From assembly GCF_017876795.1 (NCBI RefSeq), contig NZ_JAGIOR010000009.1, positions 1 through 64,000 on the forward strand: a stretch of DNA of 64,000 nt, written 5' to 3'. The DNA is from Rhizobium leguminosarum (lineage in GTDB: Bacteria > Pseudomonadota > Alphaproteobacteria > Rhizobiales > Rhizobiaceae). Below are positions 42,715 to 51,296 of the stretch, piece by piece; the first letter of the stretch is position 1, and every line of letters begins with the position of its first letter. A program made the position numbers and the translations under genes. Under the pieces are notes generated by a model that had not been told where the DNA came from, searched no databases, and saw only the letters and a list, made by a program, of their open reading frames with translations.

Positions 42715-43419
42715 ATGAAACGTGTGATTTTGACGGCGTATTCGGTGGCCGCCCTTGCGTCCTCGGCTTTGGCGCAGGTCCCGGTGATCGACGGTGCCAA
42801 TCTTGAGATTGCGCAGCGAACGTCGAAGACGACCGATGATATCCTTGGCACTAATAAGGAAGTGCTGAAAACGGTCCAGGAAACCCTTCAAGCCGTGACT
42901 GGCGACCGCGGAAGCGATGCCAACCAGATGCAAAATCTTGCCGTTGGCAATGGCTTCAGCGTCTCACAGATGCCGTCGTTCGATAGCCTGATGTCGGGTG
43001 GCGTTCCAAACTTCGGCGGTATGGGCGGCGATGTCGCCAAGGTCGCAACGACCTTCATCAACGGCCTGCAACTGGTGAAAAATCTTTCCGGCCAGTCAGG
43101 CAGCTCCTTTTCCGGCGACAAGTCCTACGAGGAGATGGTGAACACCGTTCTTGGCGTCGCAGCCCTCGTCACCGGTTCGCAGCAGGCCGTCCAGACTCGC
43201 CGCTCGTCTTTCGAGCAGGCTGGCGCAAATATCGGCCAAGCCAAGGACATTAAGGGCTCGATCGATCAGAACACTCAGCTTCAGGTGCAAGCCGGGCTTA
43301 CGATCAACGAGCTGATCGGCGTGATGAACGGAGCCGTATCGTCGCTCCAGGCCGACAACCAAAGACGCCTGACCGACATCTCTAATTCTAAGAAGGCTCT
43401 CAGCTACAGTGACCAGTAA
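42715..43419 (+). CDS. virB5: VirB5-like minor pilus component
   Basis: 234 aa from ATG 42715. A signal peptide (MKRVILTAYSVAALASSALA) precedes a mostly helical mature protein (VLKTVQETLQAVT, MVNTVLGVAALVTGSQQAVQ, VQAGLTINELIGVMNGAVSSLQADNQRRL). The C-terminal helix with LTINELIGVMN resembles VirB5/TrbJ-type proteins found at the pilus tip. The position between virB4 and virB6 supports the call. Confidence 0.85.
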   Translation: MKRVILTAYSVAALASSALAQVPVIDGANLEIAQRTSKTTDDILGTNKEVLKTVQETLQAVTGDRGSDANQMQNLAVGNGFSVSQMPSFDSLMSGGVPNFGGMGGDVAKVATTFINGLQLVKNLSGQSGSSFSGDKSYEEMVNTVLGVAALVTGSQQAVQTRRSSFEQAGANIGQAKDIKGSIDQNTQLQVQAGLTINELIGVMNGAVSSLQADNQRRLTDISNSKKALSYSDQ

Positions 43420-43636
43420 CATCACCATACCAGCGAAGGTGTTTTTTCCTTTCTTGATCGTGGCCGGCCTCGCCGGCTGCGGCACGGCGGCGAAGGAAAA
43501 GACCGCTCCCTGCAAGAGGCCTGCCAACCTGACCTCCTATGCGTCAGATCCTCGCCTCGAATGTGGGCCGATGACAAGTGTCAATGGCAACGCAGCCGAC
43601 GCCCTCGCGGCTATTGACGCCATGGCGGCGAATTAA
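43409..43636 (+). CDS. Small lipoprotein (VirB7/entry-exclusion type)
   Basis: 75 aa from GTG 43409, overlapping the virB5 end by 11 bp. The lipobox FLIVAGLAGCGTA (LAGC) predicts lipidation. The short mature part has two further cysteines (APCKRPANLTSY, PRLECGPM). In T4SS operons this slot carries either the VirB7 core-complex lipoprotein or an Eex-type exclusion protein; the sequence does not decide which. Confidence 0.8.
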   Translation: MTSNITIPAKVFFPFLIVAGLAGCGTAAKEKTAPCKRPANLTSYASDPRLECGPMTSVNGNAADALAAIDAMAAN

Positions 43637-43647
43637 GGACGTTGGCG

Positions 43648-44676
43648 ATGAACGACTTTCTTGGGGCGTTGCTGGAAAGAATTGAACAGACCGGAGCGAA
43701 TTTCTCGTCGCGAGCCTACGGGATCGTCGGCAATGAGGTCGTGCCCCTGCTGACGATCATGTTCATCGCGTATGTGGGCTTTTACGGTCTCCAACTGTTC
43801 ATGGGAACCGCTCGCGTCAGCGTCAGCGAAATTATCGGCCGGGTGGCGCGTATGTTGATCATCCTCGCGCTGGTGAGGAATTGGGACTATTTTAACACCC
43901 TCTTCTATTCTTGGTTGAACGACACCCCGGAGGACGTTGGCCGAGCTATCCTCACCGCCACAGGGACCGGTATCACGGAACCGACAAACGGCCTGTCGAT
44001 GATCTGGCGAACGGCCAACGAGGCAGCTTCAGCCTTCGCGGAACAGTCAGGATATTTTTCAGTGTTGCCGTCGATGGTCGGATTTCTGATCATGTTCGCC
44101 GTCGCTGTTTTCATCGCGGTAGCATTGGCAATCCTTCTGCTTGCAAAGGTGATGATGTGGGTCTTGATCGGGACGGCTCCCATCTTCATCGGTTGCATGC
44201 TTTTCGACCAGACGAGGGGTTTGGGCGTCGCCTGGTTCCAACAGGTGCTGATGTATGCATTGATCCCGCTGTTCGTTTATGTCGTGGCGGCATTCCTTAT
44301 TGCAGCAATGGACCCGGAGCTGACAAAGGTCAGCAGCGCTGCAAGCCAAAGGCGCCTTCAGCTCAGTGACATCTCCGCTTTCTTGCTGCTCTGCGCCGCC
44401 GGCGCGTTTGTCCTCTTTAATATTCAGGTTCTCGCGCAAGGGATAACCGGTGGTGTGGCTGCCGGTCTCGGCAATGTCGCGCGCGCAGTCGGCCGATTTG
44501 CTGGCATATCGGCGCCGGTTTCGGCCCTGTCGGGAGGGCAGCGCCTGGCGGGAGCAGCAGGCAATGCGGGAATGCAAGCCAGGGCGCGCACACAAGAAGG
44601 CATGCGAGCCAACATACGAAACGCCAGCGCTGAGGCGATGCAGAACCGCATCAGCAACAACAGCACGCCGCGCTGA
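43648..44676 (+). CDS. virB6: VirB6 polytopic inner-membrane protein
   Basis: 342 aa from ATG 43648. It has six or so membrane segments (VVPLLTIMFIAYVGFYGLQL, VGFLIMFAVAVFIAVALAILLL, MMWVLIGTAPIFIGCML, YALIPLFVYVVAAFLIAAM, AFLLLCAAGAFVLFNIQVLA) with the conserved core FDQTRGLGVAWFQQV. The cytoplasmic tail is rich in Ala/Arg/Asn. VirB6 forms part of the inner-membrane channel. Confidence 0.92.
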   Translation: MNDFLGALLERIEQTGANFSSRAYGIVGNEVVPLLTIMFIAYVGFYGLQLFMGTARVSVSEIIGRVARMLIILALVRNWDYFNTLFYSWLNDTPEDVGRAILTATGTGITEPTNGLSMIWRTANEAASAFAEQSGYFSVLPSMVGFLIMFAVAVFIAVALAILLLAKVMMWVLIGTAPIFIGCMLFDQTRGLGVAWFQQVLMYALIPLFVYVVAAFLIAAMDPELTKVSSAASQRRLQLSDISAFLLLCAAGAFVLFNIQVLAQGITGGVAAGLGNVARAVGRFAGISAPVSALSGGQRLAGAAGNAGMQARARTQEGMRANIRNASAEAMQNRISNNSTPR

Positions 44677-44712
44677 GGCGCGAAAGTAAGGCTAGGTTTA
44701 AGGGCTAGACGA

Positions 44713-45408
44713 ATGGCAGAAACAAATGAAGCAGTTCTTCGGAGCTATTTTCAAGACGGCGATCGGTGGGAGCACGAAATCGTAAAGAAGGCCAAGCGGT
44801 CTCGCACGCTCGCATGGTTCGTCACCACGATTTTCGGCGCAATAACCTTGCTGTCCTTAACGACGCTGGTGATGCTCGTACCGCTGAAGAGCTTCGAACC
44901 CTACATCGTCGAGGTCGACAAGAACACCGGATACATGGAGATCAAAACCGGTCTCACACGCTCGGCGAATCTCACAGATCAGCAGGCGGTCACACAGGCC
45001 AACGTCGTGCGTTATATTCGCTCGCGTGAGGGATACGACCCCTTTGCGATTGAGCAGAATTTCGGCATTGCCGCCCTACTCTCCACGGGCGACGCGGCCC
45101 GTGAGCTGCAGGAACTCTATAGCGCGGCAAATCCCAACAATCCCGCCCGGGCTTTGGGGAAGAACAAGAGTGTGACGGTCGATATCAAATCCGTCACCTT
45201 TTCTAATGCCAGCACGGCCCTAGTGCGGTTTTCAACCACGGAGAAAACGGACACGGATTCCATCACCCGGCATTACATTTCGGTCGTCCGCTATCGCTAT
45301 ACGGACACGCCGTCGACCAATGAATGGCGCTTCGAAAACCCGCTGGGCTTCCAGGTCTACAACTACCGTCGCGATCAAGAGACGGTGACGCCTGGAGACG
45401 ATAAATGA
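44713..45408 (+). CDS. virB8: VirB8 assembly protein
   Basis: 231 aa. A cytoplasmic start is followed by one membrane helix (WFVTTIFGAITLLSLTTLVM) and the periplasmic NTF2-like domain (FEPYIVEVDKNTGYMEIKTG, VVRYIRSREGYDPFAIEQNF, RHYISVVRYRY, NPLGFQVYNYRRDQE). VirB8 nucleates the channel and contacts VirB9 and VirB10. The last codons overlap virB9 by 4 bp. Confidence 0.95.
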   Translation: MAETNEAVLRSYFQDGDRWEHEIVKKAKRSRTLAWFVTTIFGAITLLSLTTLVMLVPLKSFEPYIVEVDKNTGYMEIKTGLTRSANLTDQQAVTQANVVRYIRSREGYDPFAIEQNFGIAALLSTGDAARELQELYSAANPNNPARALGKNKSVTVDIKSVTFSNASTALVRFSTTEKTDTDSITRHYISVVRYRYTDTPSTNEWRFENPLGFQVYNYRRDQETVTPGDDK

Positions 45409-46214
45409 TCAAACGCCTCCTGCTTTCTGCGACCGTCATGGCCGCGACGATGACTCACGTCCACGCTGCGCAGGCGCCACGGCCGGGCTCGCTCGATTCG
45501 CGTGTCACCAGCGTCGTCTACCAGTCGAACAATGTGGTGAAAGTTTCTGCCACCTACGGCATCTCCACCATGATCATCTTTGATGAGGACGAAAAATTCG
45601 AAACAATATCGCTCGGCGACACAGATAGTTGGCAGGTCGCCCCGTCTGAGAAGGGCAATATCCTGTTCGTCAAGCCGATTGCGAAGAACGTCGCCACCAA
45701 CATGAACGTCGTGACGAGCAAGAGGATCTATTTCCTCGAGCTCAACGACCATGCTCCGACCGATGGCAAGCAGATCTTCGGAATCCGGTTCGTCTATCCT
45801 GAGAAGGACCTGAATGCTTCGCTGCGCAAGGAAGCGGAGTACCGGGCTGCAAACCCGAACATGTCAAATCTCGACAAGGCCAACGTCAATATCGACTATT
45901 CGTTTTCAGGTGACCCAGCACTGAAGCCTAGGATGATTTTCGACGACGGGAAAAAGACCTTCTTCAAGTTCGGCAGCCGCGTTCCCGCGATTTTTGCGGT
46001 GCAGTCAGACTTCTCTGAGACGTTGCGCAATTTCCGCAAGGAGGGCGAATACATCGTCGTCGACGGTGTGGCGACGCAATATACGCTCCGCGATGGCAAC
46101 CAGTGGACATGCATCTTCAACCTTCGCAAGCCTGACTTCGGCGCTCCGGATCCGGACATTCTAGGTCCGGCCCATGACACCAAGGCGACGGAACGTAGGA
46201 GGAGCGGCAACTAA
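45405..46214 (+). CDS. virB9: VirB9 outer-membrane complex protein
   Basis: 269 aa, signal peptide (KRLLLSATVMAATMTHVHA), then RPGSLDSRVTSVVYQSNNVV and IIFDEDEKFETISLGDTDSWQV in the N-terminal domain. The C-terminal beta domain that binds VirB7 reads FFKFGSRVPAIFAVQSD ... VVDGVATQYTLRDGNQWTCIFN. With VirB7 and VirB10 it forms the core complex. Overlaps both neighbours. Confidence 0.95.
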   Translation: MIKRLLLSATVMAATMTHVHAAQAPRPGSLDSRVTSVVYQSNNVVKVSATYGISTMIIFDEDEKFETISLGDTDSWQVAPSEKGNILFVKPIAKNVATNMNVVTSKRIYFLELNDHAPTDGKQIFGIRFVYPEKDLNASLRKEAEYRAANPNMSNLDKANVNIDYSFSGDPALKPRMIFDDGKKTFFKFGSRVPAIFAVQSDFSETLRNFRKEGEYIVVDGVATQYTLRDGNQWTCIFNLRKPDFGAPDPDILGPAHDTKATERRRSGN

Positions 46215-47419
46215 TGAAGCGCAGCCCCGAACTTGAAGCCATGACGACGGCCGACGAAACGGCGGTCAGCAATCGCAATGCAGGACGAAACCAAACTCTC
46301 GGTATGGCCGCCCTTCTCCTGGGCGGCGCCGTGGCCGCCTATTTTGTCCTTGCGACAGCGAACGAAAAGCCACGCGATGTTGCTGACAGCGACGAGGAGT
46401 TTCAGACTACGACATTCCGGCCGCCGTCCTTTGTCCGCGACGAAGAAAAGCCGGAACCGGAGCCCAAACAAGAAGTCATCAAACTGCCGACGCCACCTGA
46501 AGCAGTTGAGGAAGCCGTCGATACGACTGAGTTCAAGGTTCCAGCGCCACCAGAGGTCGTTGAAGAGACGCCCGAAGCTGCGCCGGTCGAAGCGTTTCCC
46601 GAGCGCTACAAGTCGGGCCTGATCAAGCTCGATCAAAAAGGAAACGGAAGCGGTAACGGCAGCCTGACAGGCGAAGGCGATTCCGGGCTGAGCGTTGCTG
46701 GTGAGGACCGGAACAGCAAGTACCTGGCTGCGGCCGCGGGCCTTGCCGATCGGAGCGCTAAGGCCCGGCAGATCGAGCGTATCGACGCGATGATACCGGA
46801 GGGAACATTGATCCCCGGCATCCTCGAGACGGCCATTAACAGCGACCTGCCCGGCCAGATTCGCGCCATTACCTCCCAAGATGTCTATTCCTTCGACGGC
46901 CGGCGTATTCTGATCCCGACCGGAACGCGGCTCATTGGCGAATATCAGTCGGAGGTGACTCGCGGACAAAAGCGTATCTTCGTCATCTGGACCAGGCTCA
47001 TTCGCGATGACGGCGTTTCCGTGCGCCTCAACTCGATCGGCACGGACAGCTTGGGCCGATCTGGCTTGACCGGACATGTCGACAATAAGTTTCGCGAACG
47101 ATTTGGAGCGTCGATCATGCTTTCTATCGTCGGCGGCGCTGCCAGCTATCTGACCGGATATGGCAGTCAGGAAGCCTCCAACAACAGCGACGATGCCGCA
47201 CGAGGCGAAGAGATTGCACGGGAGACGATCGCTCAGACCTTTAGCGACATGGCGAATACGGTACTCAGTGAAAATCTCCGTATTCCTCCCACCATCAGCG
47301 TCAGCCAAGGCGAGCGAATCTTTGTCTACGTGCGCCAGGACCTCGATTTTAGCGCCATGTACGACGATCCGGTTACCGAAGCGATGAAGGAGATTCAACG
47401 TGAACGTCGCGGCAGGTAA
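46214..47419 (+). CDS. virB10: VirB10 channel core protein
   Basis: 401 aa. One inner-membrane helix (LGMAALLLGGAVAAYFVLAT, about 32-51) follows a short cytoplasmic tail. Next is a Pro/Glu-rich periplasmic linker (about 70-140), then the TrbI/VirB10 domain (GTLIPGILETAINSDLPGQI, SFDGRRILIPTGTRLIGEY, DSLGRSGLTGHVDNKFRERF, LSENLRIPPTISVSQGERIF). It spans both membranes and relays ATPase energy to the outer core. virB11 starts inside its 3' end. Confidence 0.95.
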   Translation: MKRSPELEAMTTADETAVSNRNAGRNQTLGMAALLLGGAVAAYFVLATANEKPRDVADSDEEFQTTTFRPPSFVRDEEKPEPEPKQEVIKLPTPPEAVEEAVDTTEFKVPAPPEVVEETPEAAPVEAFPERYKSGLIKLDQKGNGSGNGSLTGEGDSGLSVAGEDRNSKYLAAAAGLADRSAKARQIERIDAMIPEGTLIPGILETAINSDLPGQIRAITSQDVYSFDGRRILIPTGTRLIGEYQSEVTRGQKRIFVIWTRLIRDDGVSVRLNSIGTDSLGRSGLTGHVDNKFRERFGASIMLSIVGGAASYLTGYGSQEASNNSDDAARGEEIARETIAQTFSDMANTVLSENLRIPPTISVSQGERIFVYVRQDLDFSAMYDDPVTEAMKEIQRERRGR

Positions 47420-48422
47420 CACGATCAAACGCGATCCGCACTACTTCCTCAATCGCGCCCTCGAACCGATCAAGCAGTTCCTTGATGACCCAAAGGTGGT
47501 CGAAATCGCCGCCAATAAGCCGGGCCACGTCTATGTGGAGCGGTTCGGCGCCGATCATATGGAACACCATTTCATCGACGCCCTGACGGCTGATGAAATC
47601 CAGAACATCGGCGAGCGTGTTGCGGCGGCGACCAACCAGTTTATCAGCCGTTCCAAGCCGATACTGAGCGCGGCGCTTCCGACTGGCGAACGTATTCAGA
47701 TCGTCCTACCGCCGGCTGCCCCTGACGGTGGCTCGATCTCGATCCGCAAGCAGGTCGTGAACAACTTCACGCTCGAGGAGTATCGCGACAACGGTTCGCT
47801 CGACAAAGTATCTGTGGCCGTCGGCGGCCTTAGCGACATTGACCGGGAATTGATCGGACACCTGCGCGCAAGCCGGATTTACGATTTCATCCACACCGCT
47901 ATCACCAAGCGAGTCTCTATCCTGATCAGCGGCGGCACGTCATCCGGCAAGACGACCTTCCTTAACGCCTGCCTGAAAAGCGTGGATCCGCATGAGCGGA
48001 TCATTACGCTCGAGGACACACGCGAGCTTTTCCCGCCGCAGGCGAACACGGTTCACCTGATCGCGTCGAAAGGTGATCAGGGCACTGCAGACGTGACCAT
48101 TCAAAACCTGCTCGAGTCGTCGTTGCGCATGCGTCCTGACCGTCTGTTCGTCGGCGAAATTCGTGGCGCGGAGGCGTTCTCCTTCCTGCGCGCGATCAAC
48201 ACCGGCCATCCGGGCAGCATGTCCACAGTTCACGCCGACACTCCAATGGGCGCCTATGAACAGCTCGCCATGATGATGCAGCAAGCCGGCATGTCAGCGG
48301 GTTTTTCCAAGCAGGATCTCATGTCGTATATCCAAATGGTGATCCCGATCGTCATCCAGCTCCGCCGTGACGGCGGCAAGCGCGGTGTCTCCGAAATCTT
48401 CTTTGCCCGGGATGAAACATGA
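47400..48422 (+). CDS. virB11: VirB11 hexameric ATPase
   Basis: 340 aa from GTG 47400, overlapping virB10 by 20 bp. The N-terminal domain precedes Walker A ILISGGTSSGKTTFLNA near residue 180. Then come ERIITLEDTRELF (Asp box), Walker B-like RPDRLFVGEIRGAEAFSFL and the His box TGHPGSMSTVHAD. VirB11 switches the machine between pilus assembly and substrate transfer. The virD4 start overlaps the stop (ATGA). Confidence 0.95.
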   Translation: MNVAAGNTIKRDPHYFLNRALEPIKQFLDDPKVVEIAANKPGHVYVERFGADHMEHHFIDALTADEIQNIGERVAAATNQFISRSKPILSAALPTGERIQIVLPPAAPDGGSISIRKQVVNNFTLEEYRDNGSLDKVSVAVGGLSDIDRELIGHLRASRIYDFIHTAITKRVSILISGGTSSGKTTFLNACLKSVDPHERIITLEDTRELFPPQANTVHLIASKGDQGTADVTIQNLLESSLRMRPDRLFVGEIRGAEAFSFLRAINTGHPGSMSTVHADTPMGAYEQLAMMMQQAGMSAGFSKQDLMSYIQMVIPIVIQLRRDGGKRGVSEIFFARDET

Positions 48423-50518
48423 CCAAGGGGCTCCAGGCCTTCTATCTGCTCTTTTGCGTCGGGATAGCTTTCGTTGTCTGGATGCTTGGCTACGGCCTGG
48501 GTCTTCAGCTCTTCTACAAGGATGGACGGGTTCTCGAAACGACGATCACGAGCAACCCGTTTGTTCCAATTCAGCAGTTCTGGATTTATCGCTCGAGCCC
48601 TGCCCTGCAGAAGGTTGCGCTTGGTTCGATGGTGCCGGCACTGATCGTCGCCGGCCTGGTCGCATACATCGGCCTGAAGCCGACGAGCAGCCCCTTGGGC
48701 GACGCGGCGTTTCAGGACATCGCCTCGCTTCGGCGTGGCAAATGGTTCCGCAAACACGGCCATATCTTTGGCCGCATCGGGAGCAACATTCTCCGCACGA
48801 AGGACGATCGGCATCATTTGATCATCGGTCCGACGCGCTCCGGTAAGGGCGCGGGCTATGTCGTCCCCAATGCGCTCATGCACGAAGGCTCCATGATCGT
48901 CACTGACCTAAAAGGCGAGGTTTTCAGGGCAACCGCGGGCTATCGCCGACAGAACGGCAGCCAGGTCTTCCTATTCGCGCCGGGCTCGGAAAAGACCAAT
49001 CGCTATAATCCGCTCGATTTCGTCCGGACGGAACGGGGAAATCGCACCACTGACATCCAAAACATCGCCGGCATTTTGGTGCCCGAAAACACGGAATCGG
49101 AAAACTCCGTTTGGCAAGCGACGGCGCAACAAGTCCTTGCCGGCGTGATCAGCTACATCACCGAAAGCCCCTTCTATCGGGATCGCCGAAACCTCGGTGA
49201 GGTCAATTCCTTCTTCAACAGCGGCGTCGATCTGCAGGCGCTGATGAAGTACATTAAGGAAAAAGAACCCTACCTATCCAAGTTCACACTTGAGAGCTTC
49301 AATTCCTATATCGCTCTATCCGAACGCGCGGCCGCTTCCGCGCTTATGGATATCCAGAAGGCCATGCGGCCTTTTAAAAATGAGCGGATCGTCGCGGCAA
49401 CCAATGTCACCGACATGGATTTGCGCGCGATGAAGCGTCGGCCGATGTCGATCTATCTGGCGCCGAACATCACCGACATAACCCTACTTCGCCCTCTCCT
49501 CACCCTGTTCGTACAGCAAGTGATGGACATCCTCACTCTGGAGCACGATCCCAATTCTCTTCCGGTCTATTTCCTCCTCGACGAGTTCCGGCAGTTGAAG
49601 CGAATGGACGAAATCATGACGAAGCTGCCCTATGTGGCCGGCTATAACATCAAGCTCGCCTTCATCATCCAGGACCTGAAAAACCTGGATGAGATCTACG
49701 GCGAAACCTCCCGGCATTCTCTGCTCGGCAATTGCGGCTATCAGCTCGTCCTCGGCGCCAACGACCAGGCCACTGCCGAGTATGCGTCGCGGGCGCTCGG
49801 AAAGCGCACGATCCGCTACCAGTCGGAATCTCGCACGATTGAACTGTTAGGTCTGCCACGCCGCACCAAGGTAGAGCAGATTCGGGAACGTGATCTGATG
49901 ATGCCGCAGGAGGTCCGGCAAATGCCGGAGAACAAGATGATCCTGCTCATCGAAGGGCAAAGACCTATCTTCGGGGAAAAGCTTCGGTTCTTCAAAACGA
50001 ACCCGTTCAAATCGGCTGAAGAATTTTCGCAGGCCAATATCCCGCAGGTGCCGGAGGTCGAATATCTGCTCCCGAAAGCCATTCCGGCAACTACTCCGGA
50101 GTACGCGAAGGGCGGAGACCCTTCCATCGAAATAACCTCGCCGGCGCCTACAAAAGAAGAGAACCCGGCCGCGGCCGCGGAAGCGAGGATTACGTCTGCT
50201 CCGGCAAAGCGGGACGCGATCGTAGCTGAGGAGGATGCGACTACCACCGCCAAACGAACCGTCAACAAAAAGGCGCTGCAGCCCAAGCCGGCTACTCCGA
50301 AGGCTGATGCGATAGGATCCGCCAGCCTTGCCGCCATGGAAGCTCGGATAAGGGCGATTGAGGAGGGCCTGACGCCAAAGGCTGCGCAGCTCAAAGCAAC
50401 TGTCGAAGCGAAAGTCGAAAAGCTCGGCGACAAATCACCAGGCGCGCGCCGCAATTTCATGGACATCTTCAACACGACGGTTCCTGATCCCGGGGCTCCG
50501 TGGGAATCTCTGCAATAA
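48419..50518 (+). CDS. virD4: VirD4/TraG coupling protein with transposon-supplied C-terminus
   Basis: 699 aa. Two N-terminal membrane helices (FYLLFCVGIAFVVWMLGYGL, VPALIVAGLVAYIGL), Walker A LIIGPTRSGKGAGYVVPNAL near 140, Walker B PVYFLLDEFRQLKRM near 385, and an Ala/Lys-rich tail after about residue 540. VirD4 brings the relaxosome to the VirB channel. The last eight residues, GAPWESLQ, and the stop TAA lie inside the left inverted repeat of a Tn3-family transposon that starts at 50492. The original 3' end remains at 54305-54331. The conserved ATPase body is intact, so the protein is probably functional. Confidence 0.95.
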   Translation: MTKGLQAFYLLFCVGIAFVVWMLGYGLGLQLFYKDGRVLETTITSNPFVPIQQFWIYRSSPALQKVALGSMVPALIVAGLVAYIGLKPTSSPLGDAAFQDIASLRRGKWFRKHGHIFGRIGSNILRTKDDRHHLIIGPTRSGKGAGYVVPNALMHEGSMIVTDLKGEVFRATAGYRRQNGSQVFLFAPGSEKTNRYNPLDFVRTERGNRTTDIQNIAGILVPENTESENSVWQATAQQVLAGVISYITESPFYRDRRNLGEVNSFFNSGVDLQALMKYIKEKEPYLSKFTLESFNSYIALSERAAASALMDIQKAMRPFKNERIVAATNVTDMDLRAMKRRPMSIYLAPNITDITLLRPLLTLFVQQVMDILTLEHDPNSLPVYFLLDEFRQLKRMDEIMTKLPYVAGYNIKLAFIIQDLKNLDEIYGETSRHSLLGNCGYQLVLGANDQATAEYASRALGKRTIRYQSESRTIELLGLPRRTKVEQIRERDLMMPQEVRQMPENKMILLIEGQRPIFGEKLRFFKTNPFKSAEEFSQANIPQVPEVEYLLPKAIPATTPEYAKGGDPSIEITSPAPTKEENPAAAAEARITSAPAKRDAIVAEEDATTTAKRTVNKKALQPKPATPKADAIGSASLAAMEARIRAIEEGLTPKAAQLKATVEAKVEKLGDKSPGARRNFMDIFNTTVPDPGAPWESLQ

Positions 50519-50529
50519 TACCCGCTAAG
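50492..50529 (+). repeat. Left 38-bp terminal inverted repeat of the Tn3-family transposon
   Basis: Matches the right repeat with two differences. It codes in frame for the last residues of VirD4, and its internal TAA (50516-50518) now stops virD4. Confidence 0.95.
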
Positions 50530-50676
50530 AGATTTTTCGTGTGACGGAAAACAGATGATTTCCGCGTAGCGGTTCGGCGCGTCGAAATCGACGGGGTGAC
50601 CGGGCAATTATTTACGCGACAAACCCTGTCGGAATGTGAGACTGTGCGGCAACTCGGAATTTGAGGTTTGTCGTGC
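50530..50676 (+). promoter_or_regulatory. Putative res site and tnpR promoter
   Basis: Noncoding 147 bp between the left repeat and tnpR. Inverted blocks include cgtcgaaatcgacg (near 50579-50592) and cgacaaaccctgtcg (near 50618-50632), with gtttgtcgtg just before tnpR. Tn3-family resolvases bind three such subsites in res. The exact subsite borders are not certain. Confidence 0.6.
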
Positions 50677-51282
50677 ATGTTGATTGGTTACATGCGGGTA
50701 TCGAGCAGTGATGAGCGGCAGTCGGTTGCCTTGCAGCGCGACGCCCTGCTTGCGGCCGGGGTCGATCAGCGTCACCTGCATCAGGATCGTGCTTCGGGCG
50801 CGCGCGACGATCGGCCGGGGCTGAAGGCTTGCCTTGCAGAATTGTGCGAAGGTGACGTCCTAGTCGTTTGGAAGCTCGACCGTCTGGGCCGGTCACTCTC
50901 CCACCTGATCCGGCTCGTCGAGGATCTGAAGATACGCGGGGTCGCCTTCCGCTCGTTGACGGAAGCGATCGATACGACGAATTCGCACGGCGCATTCCTG
51001 TTCAACCTGTTTGGCACGCTTGCCGAATACGAGAGAGTGCTGATCACGGAGCGGGTCAACGCTGGTCTGGCGGCGGCACGCCGGCGCGGTCGCAAGGGCG
51101 GCAGGCCACCGACGATCGACACCGAAAAGGTCGAGCAGATTCTGGCGGCGCTGGAAGCCGGCGCCAGCAAGGCGTCGGTGTGTCGGACATTCAAGGTGCC
51201 GCGCTCGACGCTCATCGACACATTGCGGCGAACAGGATGGACCGGACCGGGCAAAGAAGATGAGCCTGCTCCCCCAGTTTGA
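50677..51282 (+). CDS. tnpR: Tn3-family resolvase TnpR
   Basis: 201 aa from ATG 50677. Serine-recombinase catalytic domain: MLIGYMRVSSSDERQSVALQ (active Ser in RVSS), QDRASGARDDRPGLKACL, VLVVWKLDRLGRSLSHLI and TLAEYERVLITERVNAGL. The C-terminal HTH binds res (GASKASVCRTFKVPRSTLIDTL). It resolves cointegrates made by TnpA. Directly followed by tnpA. Confidence 0.95.
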   Translation: MLIGYMRVSSSDERQSVALQRDALLAAGVDQRHLHQDRASGARDDRPGLKACLAELCEGDVLVVWKLDRLGRSLSHLIRLVEDLKIRGVAFRSLTEAIDTTNSHGAFLFNLFGTLAEYERVLITERVNAGLAAARRRGRKGGRPPTIDTEKVEQILAALEAGASKASVCRTFKVPRSTLIDTLRRTGWTGPGKEDEPAPPV

Positions 51283-51296
51283 GAGCGGTGTGACCG

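Noticed and set aside
46211..47428. 405-codon open frame on the minus strand opposite virB10
   Set aside because: It is an antisense frame over a clear virB10 gene; GC-rich codon bias keeps it open. No ribosome site or recognisable domain.
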